Origin: Pseudobdellovibrionaceae bacterium
GTDB taxonomy: Bacteria; Bdellovibrionota; Bdellovibrionia; Bdellovibrionales; Bdellovibrionaceae
NCBI GenBank assembly: GCA_947449255.1
Contig: CANFQX010000009.1
Span: forward strand, 59,582 to 123,581
Length of the DNA: 64,000 nt
Direction of reading: 5' to 3'
Shown here: piece by piece, positions 8,985 to 17,279 of the stretch
Position numbering within the stretch: the stretch's first letter is position 1
How the letters are laid out: each line of letters begins with the position of its first letter
Translations under genes and position numbers: made by a program
The notes under the pieces: model-generated
The model's database searches: none
The model's input: the letters and a program-made list of their open reading frames with translations, nothing else
Told to the model about the DNA's origin: nothing

Positions 8985-9044
8985 CAGTAAAATGACATTG
9001 ACTCCGAGTTACATTTCTGTAAAATGGACAGGACTCCGAGTTAC
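8985..9044. repeat. two tandem 28-nt operator-like repeats upstream of the ATPase gene
   Basis: Copies at 8985-9012 and 9017-9044 (period 32) share GTAAAATG and an identical 13-nt block GACTCCGAGTTAC. The first block falls inside the spacer of the predicted promoter and the second just beyond its start point. That is the geometry of operator sites for a repressor, although an element end with repeated transposase sites would look similar. Confidence 0.7.
8998..9025 (+). promoter_or_regulatory. predicted sigma70-type promoter of the ATPase gene
   Basis: TTGACT and TAAAAT are separated by 16 bp, and each differs from consensus at one position. The predicted start point near 9032 leaves a leader of about 30 nt. 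The promoter is embedded in the tandem repeats. Confidence 0.55.
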
Positions 9045-9062
9045 TTTTTTTAGAAAGAAACC

Positions 9063-10202
9063 ATGAACCAAAAATTGCCAAAGCGAATTTATTTTGACTC
9101 TATTAAAAAAGACCTAGAGAAGAAGATGGTCTTTATTGGTGGTCCTCGCCAAGTGGGTAAAACTACACTTGCGACCTCTTTAATTAAAAATTTCCATTCT
9201 AATCATCCAGCTTATCTAAATTGGGACAATGACCTTTCACGCAAAACTATTCAAAAAGGGGAATGGTCCAAAAGTGAGCCACTTATCATTTTTGATGAAA
9301 TCCACAAAAGAAAAGGATGGCAAAGCTTTGTGAAGGGCATCTGGGACACCTGGAAGGATTCACAGCGATTTATCGTGACGGGATCTGCACGGCTGAATGT
9401 TTTTCGAAAGGGCGGAGACTCTCTACTTGGAAGATATCACTATTATCGAATTCATCCATTTACTCTTCCCGAACTGGGGATTTCCGCTGCGAATCTTCAG
9501 ACTCTGTTTAAATTTGGCGGCTTTCCTGAACCTTTACTTTCGCAGGATGAAACCGAGTTACGAAGATGGCACCTCCAAAGAGTTTCCAAACTAGTCCGAA
9601 TTGATTTGCGCGATCTTGAGAACATCAGTGACCTTGATAAAGTTGAATTGCTTGCTGAAACATTGGCAAGTAAAGTAGGAAGTCCCTTTTCCTATAAGTC
9701 ACTGAGCGAAGATTTAGAAGTGTCTGATAAAACTGTTAAAAGATGGGTGCAAATTTTAGATACTTTGTATTATTGCTACTTAATACCTCCCTTTGGTTCT
9801 CATAAAATTAAGGCTATCAAAAAAGCACAAAAGCTTTACCTTTGGGATTGGTCCCAAATTGATGATCCCGGAGCTCGATTTGAAAATATGGTCGGATCCC
9901 ACCTCCTAAAGTTATGCGACTATTGGCAGGACGTCCTCGGGTACAAATCTGAACTGAGATACATCAGAGATGAAAAAGGCAAGGAAGTTGATTTTGTTGT
10001 TTTAAGAAACCGCAAGCCCCTCTTCGCCGTCGAGTGCAAACTCACTGATGGAGACGTTGCCCCCTCGCTGCTTGAATTCAAATCGAAGCTCGACATCCCA
10101 CAATGGTATCAAGTGCATATGGGAACCAAAGAAAGGGTCATTAGCCCCAACTTTAAAATTCTGCCCTTTGAAAAACTTTGCAAGGAGTTAGATCTGGTTT
10201 GA
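9063..10202 (+). CDS. AAA+ ATP-binding protein with DUF4143-type C-terminal domain
   Basis: The 379-residue protein has an N-terminal AAA+ module. Its Walker A is GGPRQVGKTT (26-35), Walker B is LIIFDE (74-79), and a sensor region is IVTGSAR (104-110). After it comes a helical segment with a winged-helix look (YKSLSEDLEVSDKTVKRWVQ). The C-terminal DUF4143 part carries KEVDFVV and AVECKLT (about 307-327), which resemble the D and ExK residues of PD-(D/E)XK nuclease folds. Proteins of this type are scattered and mobile in bacteria and archaea, and their function is not settled. The gene is alone on its strand, lies between two direct repeats, and has a strong promoter with operator-like repeats but a weak ribosome binding site. 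It is probably an acquired gene. Confidence 0.85.
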   Translation: MNQKLPKRIYFDSIKKDLEKKMVFIGGPRQVGKTTLATSLIKNFHSNHPAYLNWDNDLSRKTIQKGEWSKSEPLIIFDEIHKRKGWQSFVKGIWDTWKDSQRFIVTGSARLNVFRKGGDSLLGRYHYYRIHPFTLPELGISAANLQTLFKFGGFPEPLLSQDETELRRWHLQRVSKLVRIDLRDLENISDLDKVELLAETLASKVGSPFSYKSLSEDLEVSDKTVKRWVQILDTLYYCYLIPPFGSHKIKAIKKAQKLYLWDWSQIDDPGARFENMVGSHLLKLCDYWQDVLGYKSELRYIRDEKGKEVDFVVLRNRKPLFAVECKLTDGDVAPSLLEFKSKLDIPQWYQVHMGTKERVISPNFKILPFEKLCKELDLV

Positions 10203-10294
10203 GTATTATAAGTGCTTTCTCTAAGATAGAGCAAAAATCATTATTCAGTTTAATTAAATGATGATGGCAAGCGGAGTTTGGGGACTATCTCTAT

Positions 10295-10397
10295 ATCGAC
10301 GAGTCTTTTCGCTTCAGATTTAGGAGTTCTACAAGATTGGTATGATCTCCACAAAAAAGAAAGGCCCATCGCTGGACCTTGGGCTAGGGTGTTTTAA
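10295..10397. repeat. right copy of ~100 bp direct repeat flanking the ATPase gene
   Basis: This is the partner of 8811-8916. Its terminator half lies directly behind the stop codon of the multiheme gene, so this copy is probably in the original position. The 90 bp between the ATPase stop and this repeat contain no recognisable gene. Confidence 0.8.
10353..10380 (-). terminator. intrinsic terminator of the multiheme cytochrome gene
   Basis: On the minus strand the stem AAGGTCC/GGGCCTT with loop AGCGAT is followed by TCTTTTTT. It begins 27 nt after the stop codon of the multiheme gene, the expected position for its terminator. Confidence 0.75.
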
Positions 10398-10407
10398 TAT
10401 TTTGTGA

Positions 10408-12756
10408 TTACTGCCATTTTGTTAATGGTGTTGCAGGAACTGGGGCCTTATTAGGTATTACCATGGTCCTTTGATTATTTTGATGGCAAGCAAAGGTCGT
10501 ACCGCTCACACTGCCACAACCCACTTTGACGTAGCCATTTGTCGCTGCTGCTGGGAAGTTGACGCCACCGGTTCCATTTGTAAAGGTTGCTGCGCCCGTA
10601 GTAACGGCATGGCAGCCCACACAACTTAAACCCGTAAAGCTAGCACCAGAATAAAACTTGTTGATAGGATGATGTCGGGTGCTAGCATTCGCATTGGTTT
10701 GTGTTTTGATTTTACTTGCACTTCCAATGTAAGGCATATCAGCGACATTTCCCATATGACAGCTCAAGCAAGTGTTGCTGGTCGTAGGCAAACCTTGATG
10801 GTCAAAGCTCACGATAGACTTGTAATCAGTCGATGTCCCATGGCAAGCCGTGCAATTGGTGTTTGTTTGAGTGTGCACACCAGTATAGCCGGGTATAACT
10901 ATCGCACTGGAGGTATGACTTGGAATTGTGTAGTTTGCTGGAGTGCCTCTGCCTCCGGCCCAATTAGGTACTGCCGTAGTCCCACCAGTTCCCGGGAATG
11001 TATGACAACTGACGCAGTCCTTGTCCATATAAGTGGTATGATCAACTCCATTTTGAATTTTATTATCCACCAACTTCACAGCATGACAAGCAACACAAGT
11101 TGTCGGCTGCGTGGCAACTTTAGAATGGAATTTTCCATCTTTAAACTTAAGGCCCGAAGTTGCTGCTGTCGGTGTCCCATGACAAGTTTTGCAATCACTT
11201 CCTGTCTGCGCATGATCGATTGGTGAATTAATTAAATTAGCAGGATCCCACCCGAGTACTTTCCCAGGAGCTGCCGTATTTGCATTGCTATGACAAGTTG
11301 TGCAGGCTGCTGTGATCGTTCCAATAGCATTTGTGTGAAATTTGGCACCGACATTAGTCGTACCACTATGGCAAGTACTGCAAGTCGATGTTGAAACTGC
11401 TGAGTGATCCATATAGAGTGGCAAGCTTAGATTCGCATTCGCAGTTCTCCCTGTAACCAAAGTGCCTGTCTTAGTGATTGTCGTTGCAGAAGGTGTTAAT
11501 TTACTTGTACCACCTGTTAATCCAGTTGGCACAGAGCCAGATCCACCAGCCCAAGTTGTGAAACGACCCACCCCTGTTGTGGAAGCTTGATGACAGGCAG
11601 CGCACTCACCCATTCCAGATTTTGAATGATCCATTCCGCTTACTATTCCTGGAGGACGAGCCGGAGCATGACATTCACCACAAGTTGTGGGAACAGATGA
11701 AGTGGTATGAAACTTCCCTGCAGCCCAGCTCTTCGCCGCCCAATTAGATTGTGCATGACAAGTTGCACATTCAGCTTTGCCAACACTAGCCTCGTGATTG
11801 AAAAGAGCCGCTGTCGATGTTGTCGTTTTAGCACCAGACCATACGAAAGCAACTGTGCCAGTCCCTTTCACAGGAAGTGGTGAGCCCTTGGCGCTCGCTG
11901 GCAAACCTGAACCGTGACAGTCTACGCAGGTCGAAGGTTGACTGAGGCGCATGGCTTCAACCGAAGCATGAAACAAGCCCCCTACAAAACTACCTGCTGT
12001 CGAACTGGAATGACAGTTTGTACAAGAAGAATTCATTGCAGCGGGAAAACTCGCTGAATCATGATCCATAAATTTAATTATATTCTGACTTTTTACAGTC
12101 CATGAACTAAATATTCCAGGATTTGTTGCCGAAGTCAGCGCTGTATAATTTGGGCTATAGACATTAAGAGGAGTCGCTGTGCCGCCAATAACTAGACCTG
12201 GAGAAGCCCCCGCCCACAGTGATTTACTTAAATTCGGATAATCAGAGGCTTGTTTTGAAACCATCACTGCCAGTAAATTTTCTGGCGGATTGGCATTGTT
12301 ATTTACGTGGCAAGAAATACACTGAGCGCCCGCAGTTACGACTTGATGGGCATTCCCATTAGGTAAAATTTTAGGAACAGCATGACAGCTATTGCAGTCT
12401 GTAACAGTGCTGTAGTGATCAAAATATCCCTTAGCCCAATCGGCTTTAATTCGAGTGCCCGTATTCATAGCGGCGCTATCGTGACAAGTAATACAATCGG
12501 TGTTCCCACCATGTCTTGTTAAATCGAAAGTTGTATCGGTATTTAAAGAAAGAAATCCTGTACCACTCATCGGCCGCGAAATATCATGGCAAGCCATGCA
12601 CGACGTCTCAGCCCCCGAATGCGAATATCCAGTGGTTGCAAAAGAAGAGATTTCAACAGAGGGTCTTTGCGCCCCACAATTTTGAAAGAGGGGTAACAAA
12701 ACCGTCAGGGTCGTTAAAGATAGAATTTGATAAATCAGGCGAGAACGTTGTTTCAT
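10408..12756 (-). CDS. multiheme c-type cytochrome lipoprotein (17 CXXCH sites)
   Basis: The start is placed at the ATG at 12756, behind GGGAG, and not at the upstream end of the frame (12849). It gives a leader ending LFQNC (Cys27), a probable lipobox. The 782-residue product has 17 CXXCH heme-attachment motifs, from CMACH near the N-terminus to CVGCH near the C-terminus. A further CGSVSGTTFACH near the end could be an expanded CX9CH site. Distal histidines for bis-His ligation are plentiful, and the inter-heme spacers are rich in Thr, Ser, Gly and Ala. Such proteins conduct electrons across or outside the outer membrane. No oxidoreductase or porin partner is adjacent, so its redox partner is unknown. 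A terminator follows it. Confidence 0.9.
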   Translation of the reverse strand: MKQRSRLIYQILSLTTLTVLLPLFQNCGAQRPSVEISSFATTGYSHSGAETSCMACHDISRPMSGTGFLSLNTDTTFDLTRHGGNTDCITCHDSAAMNTGTRIKADWAKGYFDHYSTVTDCNSCHAVPKILPNGNAHQVVTAGAQCISCHVNNNANPPENLLAVMVSKQASDYPNLSKSLWAGASPGLVIGGTATPLNVYSPNYTALTSATNPGIFSSWTVKSQNIIKFMDHDSASFPAAMNSSCTNCHSSSTAGSFVGGLFHASVEAMRLSQPSTCVDCHGSGLPASAKGSPLPVKGTGTVAFVWSGAKTTTSTAALFNHEASVGKAECATCHAQSNWAAKSWAAGKFHTTSSVPTTCGECHAPARPPGIVSGMDHSKSGMGECAACHQASTTGVGRFTTWAGGSGSVPTGLTGGTSKLTPSATTITKTGTLVTGRTANANLSLPLYMDHSAVSTSTCSTCHSGTTNVGAKFHTNAIGTITAACTTCHSNANTAAPGKVLGWDPANLINSPIDHAQTGSDCKTCHGTPTAATSGLKFKDGKFHSKVATQPTTCVACHAVKLVDNKIQNGVDHTTYMDKDCVSCHTFPGTGGTTAVPNWAGGRGTPANYTIPSHTSSAIVIPGYTGVHTQTNTNCTACHGTSTDYKSIVSFDHQGLPTTSNTCLSCHMGNVADMPYIGSASKIKTQTNANASTRHHPINKFYSGASFTGLSCVGCHAVTTGAATFTNGTGGVNFPAAATNGYVKVGCGSVSGTTFACHQNNQRTMVIPNKAPVPATPLTKWQ

Positions 12757-13008
12757 AATTGATTTAACTCCCAGCCTTAATCTTAAAGGAGAAAAAAGAG
12801 GAAAGAAATAATTTTTCAAAAAGGTCCCATACTGATATTTTTTAATCACTACTTTTTAGAAAAATTTTAGCGAGTTAGGGCCCTTCTTGGGGAACCTGTA
12901 AAAAAGTTCAACACTAAAATACAACCCTACTGAAATATAAACTAGCCTGAAGTAGGTACGCTTTTCGCATCCGTTTAAAATCGATCGAACTTTAAACTGG
13001 AGGACTCC

Positions 13009-13887
13009 ATGAAAAGGGCCTTAACAAAATTCACGTATTTTATTTTTACTTTGACCTTGGCGGCCTGTGGCTCTAGCAATGGTGGTGGCGGAGGTGGAAA
13101 TAACAATGGCGGAAACAATGCCAATCCCATTGCTGTAACCCCCATGGATCCACGCTGTATCAATGGCACTGCAACTTGCCCGTCATCGAATTATAATAAT
13201 TACGGTGGATGGACCACGTACGCGCTTCCCAATAATACTCCGGGATATAATTATATGAATTATTTCGGCCAGAATGGCTTTTGTGGCTGTCCTGGTGGAT
13301 ATTCCCCTTCCTATAACGGAAACATGGGATTGGGTTGTCTGAGCAGTATGGCGCTTCAGCCCTATTACAACAGTGCTGTCTTAATGAATATGGGAACCAA
13401 TGGCACTTGGGGTGGAGGATCCGCAACGATCAATATACCGCAAGTTTCGAATATTCCTGGTTCAGCTTATCAAGGAGCTTGCACCTCGCAAATCACACAG
13501 AGTTGCCTCATCAATCAGGCCAACTCTTGCGGACCCAGCGCAACTTGTCGCCAAGTGGTCACTGGTTCAGGTTTAGGCGTTTGCACGTATCAAAATCAGA
13601 TCAATCAAGGCAACATCAATGGTGGCGGGTATAACAACGGATATAACACAGGATACAACACGGGTTACAACATTCCCGGATACAACTCAGGATACAATAT
13701 CGGCTATAACACTGGTTACAATCCAGGATATAACACTGGATACAATCCAGGATATAATTCTGGTTACAACACCGGTTATTATCCAGGTTACAACAGCGGA
13801 TATACCACTGGATATAACCCAGGATACAACACGGGCTACAATAATGGTGGTTTTAATGCTGGTTTCTATGGTAGATGGTCTTTATAA
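13009..13887 (+). CDS. lipoprotein with Gly/Asn-rich region and C-terminal GYNx tandem repeats
   Basis: This 292-residue protein has a lipoprotein signal (LTLAAC, Cys20) followed by a Gly/Asn-rich stretch. A cysteine-containing middle part follows (GFCGCPGGYSPSYNG, CTSQITQSCLINQANSCGPS and TCRQVV). The C-terminal segment (about 207-280) is made of some 18 tetrapeptides of the GYNx type. The ATG has GGAGG nine bases upstream. Gly-Tyr-Asn repeats occur in extracellular elastic or adhesive proteins, so a surface or spore-coat-like structural role is possible; no enzyme motif was seen. It is divergent from the multiheme gene and followed by a strong terminator. Confidence 0.8.
   Translation: MKRALTKFTYFIFTLTLAACGSSNGGGGGGNNNGGNNANPIAVTPMDPRCINGTATCPSSNYNNYGGWTTYALPNNTPGYNYMNYFGQNGFCGCPGGYSPSYNGNMGLGCLSSMALQPYYNSAVLMNMGTNGTWGGGSATINIPQVSNIPGSAYQGACTSQITQSCLINQANSCGPSATCRQVVTGSGLGVCTYQNQINQGNINGGGYNNGYNTGYNTGYNIPGYNSGYNIGYNTGYNPGYNTGYNPGYNSGYNTGYYPGYNSGYTTGYNPGYNTGYNNGGFNAGFYGRWSL
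13627..13846 (+). repeat. 12-nt tandem repeat array encoding GYNx units
   Basis: About 18 copies of a degenerate 12-nt unit (roughly GGATAYAACMCW) are in frame with the lipoprotein. Third positions vary between copies (GGA/GGC/GGT, TAC/TAT), while the Gly-Tyr-Asn sense is kept, which points to selection on the protein. Confidence 0.8.
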
Positions 13888-13945
13888 ATTGAGAAGAGCG
13901 GCAGCTTCTCTCCGTTTATCGGTCTAATATGCCGCACCATCCTGG

Positions 13946-13980
13946 ACCCTCGAAGGCAAAAACCTCGAGGGTTCTTTCAT
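13946..13980 (+). terminator. intrinsic terminator behind the GYNx lipoprotein gene
   Basis: A ten-pair stem with one bulge (ACCCTCGA.GG / CCTCGAGGGT) and an A-rich loop is followed by TCTTTCATTTT. It starts about 60 nt past the stop codon. Confidence 0.8.
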
Positions 13981-14149
13981 TTTGATTTGAATTTTAAAAT
14001 TAATTTTAAATTTAATCACATTTTCAATATTCCATAGTGTTCCAAATGGGCTTTTTCCTTTATTTTCCGTCTGAATAAGTGGATAAAATGGGGTGTTTTT
14101 CACCTGCTACCACAACAAACTTTGCACAAAAGCAAAGGACGGAGAGCTT

Positions 14150-16198
14150 ATGACGACAGCCCAACCCACAAATCCCTTATTAGTTCACTTTAGCGCTCTA
14201 GATCAAGCCACTCCATTTGATCAAATCAAGGTTGAGCACTACTTACCAGCCCTTGATGAAGCCATAAAGCTAACCAAGCAAAATATTGAAAAAATCAAAC
14301 TGACCGCATCTGCGCCTGATTTTGAAAACACCATCGTCAAACTTGAAACCGCTTCTGAATTGGCAGATAAAATCGCACTGATCTACAGCAACCTTGAAGT
14401 GGCCAATGCGGATGAAAGCCTGCAAGCCCTTGCTAAAGAGATTTACCCGAAGTTGACGGCGCTGGCTTCTGACATTTCTTTAGATGAAGTGATTTTTAAA
14501 CGTGTAAAGTCCGTTTACGATCAACGAGCACAGCTGACACTCACCACAGAGCAAGCCCGTTTGCTTGAAAAAACTTATTTGTCTTTTGCGCGCAATGGAG
14601 CTTTGTTGTCCGTTGTTGATAAAGATAAGCTTCGCCAACTTGACCAAGAGCTTTCTGTTTTGGGCCCAAAATTTTCAGAAAATGTTTTAAAAGCAACGAA
14701 CGCCTTTGAAATGTACCTGGATAAAAAAGAAGACATTGAGGGCCTTCCTGAAGGCGTCATCGAGGCTGCTGCCGCGATGGCCGAAGCCAAAGGTAAAAAA
14801 GGTCAATGGCTCTTTAATTTACAAGTTACTTCCTACTTGCCATTTTTAACCTATGCAAAGTCTAGAGTTTTGCGAGAGAAGCTTTGGCGCGCCAATGCCG
14901 GCCGCAGCTTCACCGGTGAATTCAGCAATCAAGAGATCATTAAAAAAATTGTCACACTCAGATCTCAACGCGCAAATTTATTGGGCTTTAAAACTCATGC
15001 TGAATTTGTCCTTGCAGAAAGAATGGCACAGAATCCGACAACAGTTTTTAATTTCTTAAATAAAATTTTAAGTGCTTCCAGAGAAGCCGGCAAAAAAGAT
15101 GTTACTGAAGTGACAACCTTTGCCAAAAAAACAGATGGACTGACTGATTTAAAAAATTGGGATTTTGCATTTTATTCTGAGAAGTTGAAAGAAGAAAAAT
15201 ACGCTTTCAATGAAGAAGACCTTCGTCCCTACTTCAAACTTGAAAATGTCGTCGAGGGTGTTTTTGCCTGTGCAAAAAAACTTTACGGTTTAAGGTTCAA
15301 AGAAAACTCAGAGATTCCAGTTTATCATCCTGAAGTGAAGGCCTACGAAATCTACGAAGATCAATCTAATAAATACATGGGTCTTTTTTACACTGACTTC
15401 TTTCCTCGCGAGACCAAAAAAGGTGGCGCATGGATGACTCTTTATCGCAACCAAGGCCTCAGTGAGGGATCACTCCTGCGTCCTCACGTGAGCATTGTTT
15501 GTAACTTCACCAAACCAACGCCAACGAAGCCGTCACTTTTAAGCTATGATGAAGTTCGCACGCTGTTTCATGAGTTTGGTCATGCCCTTCACGGAATGCT
15601 TTCAAATTGCACTTATCAGTCTTTGAGTGGCACCAATGTTTACTGGGATTTTGTCGAGCTCCCTTCGCAAATTATGGAAAACTGGGTTGGCGAAAAAGAA
15701 GGTCTGGATCTTTTTGCTCGTCATTATGAAAGCAATGAATCTATGCCCGCGGAGCTTGTTCAAAAACTGAAGTCGGCACAAAAATTTCAAGCAGGTTATA
15801 TGTCTTGCCGCCAAGTTCAGTTTTCTTTGATGGATATGGCATGGCATACGGCGGATCCTTCACTGATTAAAGATGTGGATTCATTCGAAGATCAAGCGAC
15901 CGCCGAAACTCGTCTCTTCCCGAAGGTGGATGGTGCTAATTCTTCAGTTAGCTTTAGTCATATTTTTGCTGGGGGCTACTCAGCAGGATATTATTCCTAT
16001 AAATGGGCGGAAGTTTTGGATGCCGATGCTTTTGAATATTTCTTAGAAAAAGGACTTTTCAACCAAGAAGTCGCACAAAAATTTAAAGACAATATTTTAA
16101 GCCGTGGCGGCACTGAGCACCCTATGGAGCTTTACAAAAAATTCCGCGGACGCGAGCCAGATGCTCAAGCCCTTCTGCGCAGAGATGGATTGATTTAA
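14150..16198 (+). CDS. prlC: M3 family oligopeptidase A-like metallopeptidase
   Basis: The start is placed at the ATG at 14150, preceded by GGAGA, and not at the upstream in-frame start at 14093. The 682-residue product matches the M3 thimet/oligopeptidase family in length and motifs. The zinc site HEFGH is at residues 474-478 in the context TLFHEFGHALHGM. The conserved GGYSAGYYSYKWAEVLDADAF region follows. The N-terminus begins with NPLLVHFSALDQATPFDQIK, like oligopeptidase A. The enzyme is cytosolic and degrades signal peptides and short peptides. It is the first gene of a tight trio with nadK (ATGA overlap) and recN. Confidence 0.93.
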   Translation: MTTAQPTNPLLVHFSALDQATPFDQIKVEHYLPALDEAIKLTKQNIEKIKLTASAPDFENTIVKLETASELADKIALIYSNLEVANADESLQALAKEIYPKLTALASDISLDEVIFKRVKSVYDQRAQLTLTTEQARLLEKTYLSFARNGALLSVVDKDKLRQLDQELSVLGPKFSENVLKATNAFEMYLDKKEDIEGLPEGVIEAAAAMAEAKGKKGQWLFNLQVTSYLPFLTYAKSRVLREKLWRANAGRSFTGEFSNQEIIKKIVTLRSQRANLLGFKTHAEFVLAERMAQNPTTVFNFLNKILSASREAGKKDVTEVTTFAKKTDGLTDLKNWDFAFYSEKLKEEKYAFNEEDLRPYFKLENVVEGVFACAKKLYGLRFKENSEIPVYHPEVKAYEIYEDQSNKYMGLFYTDFFPRETKKGGAWMTLYRNQGLSEGSLLRPHVSIVCNFTKPTPTKPSLLSYDEVRTLFHEFGHALHGMLSNCTYQSLSGTNVYWDFVELPSQIMENWVGEKEGLDLFARHYESNESMPAELVQKLKSAQKFQAGYMSCRQVQFSLMDMAWHTADPSLIKDVDSFEDQATAETRLFPKVDGANSSVSFSHIFAGGYSAGYYSYKWAEVLDADAFEYFLEKGLFNQEVAQKFKDNILSRGGTEHPMELYKKFRGREPDAQALLRRDGLI

Positions 16199-17277
16199 TG
16201 ACAAAAAAAACGGGTAGACAAAAAAAACTGAGCCAAAAAAGTATTCCAATAAAATCCACAAAGTTGGTCAAGGATTCGGTAAAAACTCGTTCAAAAAAAA
16301 TACTTTCTGAGGACTGCAATTCAGATCTTATTCAAGACGAAAAATCCGCAGCGGTCTCTTCAGGAAAATATCACGAACAAGCTCGAGTCAAAACACAACC
16401 CGAGCTCCTGCATATACCTGCCAAAAGTGCCATTGCTTTGGTCTATCGACTGGAGACAGCTAAGGCCGTTGCACTTGCAAAAAAAGTGGCTGAATACTTA
16501 AAAAGCAAAGGTCATCATGTCTTCACGGGTCCTGGCCAGAAACTTATTCCAGGAACAAAATCGGCAAAAACTCAAAAGCAACTCGATGCCCTAAATCTGG
16601 TGATTGTTCTGGGTGGAGATGGCACTTATCTGCGTGCAGTCAGAATTCTTGAAGGCCGCAGAGTTCCTATCATTGGTTTTAATATGGGCTCCTTGGGTTT
16701 CTTAACGGCTCACAGTGCTGATAAAACTTTTGATATTATCGACGAAGCCTTACAGGGCAAGATGCGCCTCTATCCCCGCTCCTTGCTTTATGCCAAGGTC
16801 TTGCGTAAAGGCAAAGTGCGAGGAGAATACCATGCCCTCAATGATATGGTGATTGAAAGAGGCTCCCTGTCTCAGTTGATCAACACCACGATTTATTCTG
16901 ATAAACTTTTAGTGAGTGAAGTCAAAGCCGATGGTTTTATCGTGGCCAGCCCTTCAGGCTCAACGGCCTACAACTTAGCTGCTGGAGGCCCTATCCTTCA
17001 TCCGGAGGCTCAGGTCTTTGTGATGACTCCGGTGGCTCCACACAGCCTCACTTCGCGGTCATTGATTATTCCTGATGACAGCACTTTATCATTCAAGTTG
17101 GATGGCAAAACAGTAAAGGCTCATTTTATCGTGGATGGCCAAAAGGCCACTGAACTTTCTGCTGATGATGAAGTGATACTGACAAGGTCTTGCTATGATC
17201 ATTTGATGGTCCGCCAACATGATCATAATTATTTTATGTTATTACGCGAAAAATTAAAATTTGGTGACAGGAGTTAA
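16198..17277 (+). CDS. nadK: NAD kinase with lysine-rich N-terminal extension
   Basis: This 359-residue protein phosphorylates NAD to NADP. The diagnostic motifs are VIVLGGDGTYLRAVRIL (GGDGT at about 138-142), GFNMGSLGFLT (about 160-170), the NE-type region ALNDMVIERG, and the conserved SPSGSTAYNLAAGGPI and MTPVAPHSLTSR. Bacterial NAD kinases are usually about 260-310 residues. The excess here is an N-terminal stretch of roughly 75 residues rich in Lys, Ser and Thr, with no obvious fold. The ATG overlaps the prlC stop (ATGA), suggesting translational coupling, and no later in-frame ATG precedes the conserved domain. Confidence 0.93.
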   Translation: MTKKTGRQKKLSQKSIPIKSTKLVKDSVKTRSKKILSEDCNSDLIQDEKSAAVSSGKYHEQARVKTQPELLHIPAKSAIALVYRLETAKAVALAKKVAEYLKSKGHHVFTGPGQKLIPGTKSAKTQKQLDALNLVIVLGGDGTYLRAVRILEGRRVPIIGFNMGSLGFLTAHSADKTFDIIDEALQGKMRLYPRSLLYAKVLRKGKVRGEYHALNDMVIERGSLSQLINTTIYSDKLLVSEVKADGFIVASPSGSTAYNLAAGGPILHPEAQVFVMTPVAPHSLTSRSLIIPDDSTLSFKLDGKTVKAHFIVDGQKATELSADDEVILTRSCYDHLMVRQHDHNYFMLLREKLKFGDRS

Positions 17278-17279
17278 TT

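Noticed and set aside
8985..9044. End of a known insertion sequence
   Set aside because: The tandem repeats could belong to an element end, but no transposase gene or matching inverted end was found near 10.2-10.4 kb, so this was recorded only as operator-like repeats.
13627..13846. Possible CRISPR-like or satellite array
   Set aside because: The units are 12 nt, contiguous, without spacers, and keep a protein reading frame.
13619..13927. A 102-codon frame overlapping the GYNx lipoprotein
   Set aside because: It is a shadow of the 12-nt repeat array in another phase, has no ribosome binding site, and the GYN frame alone shows synonymous third-base variation.
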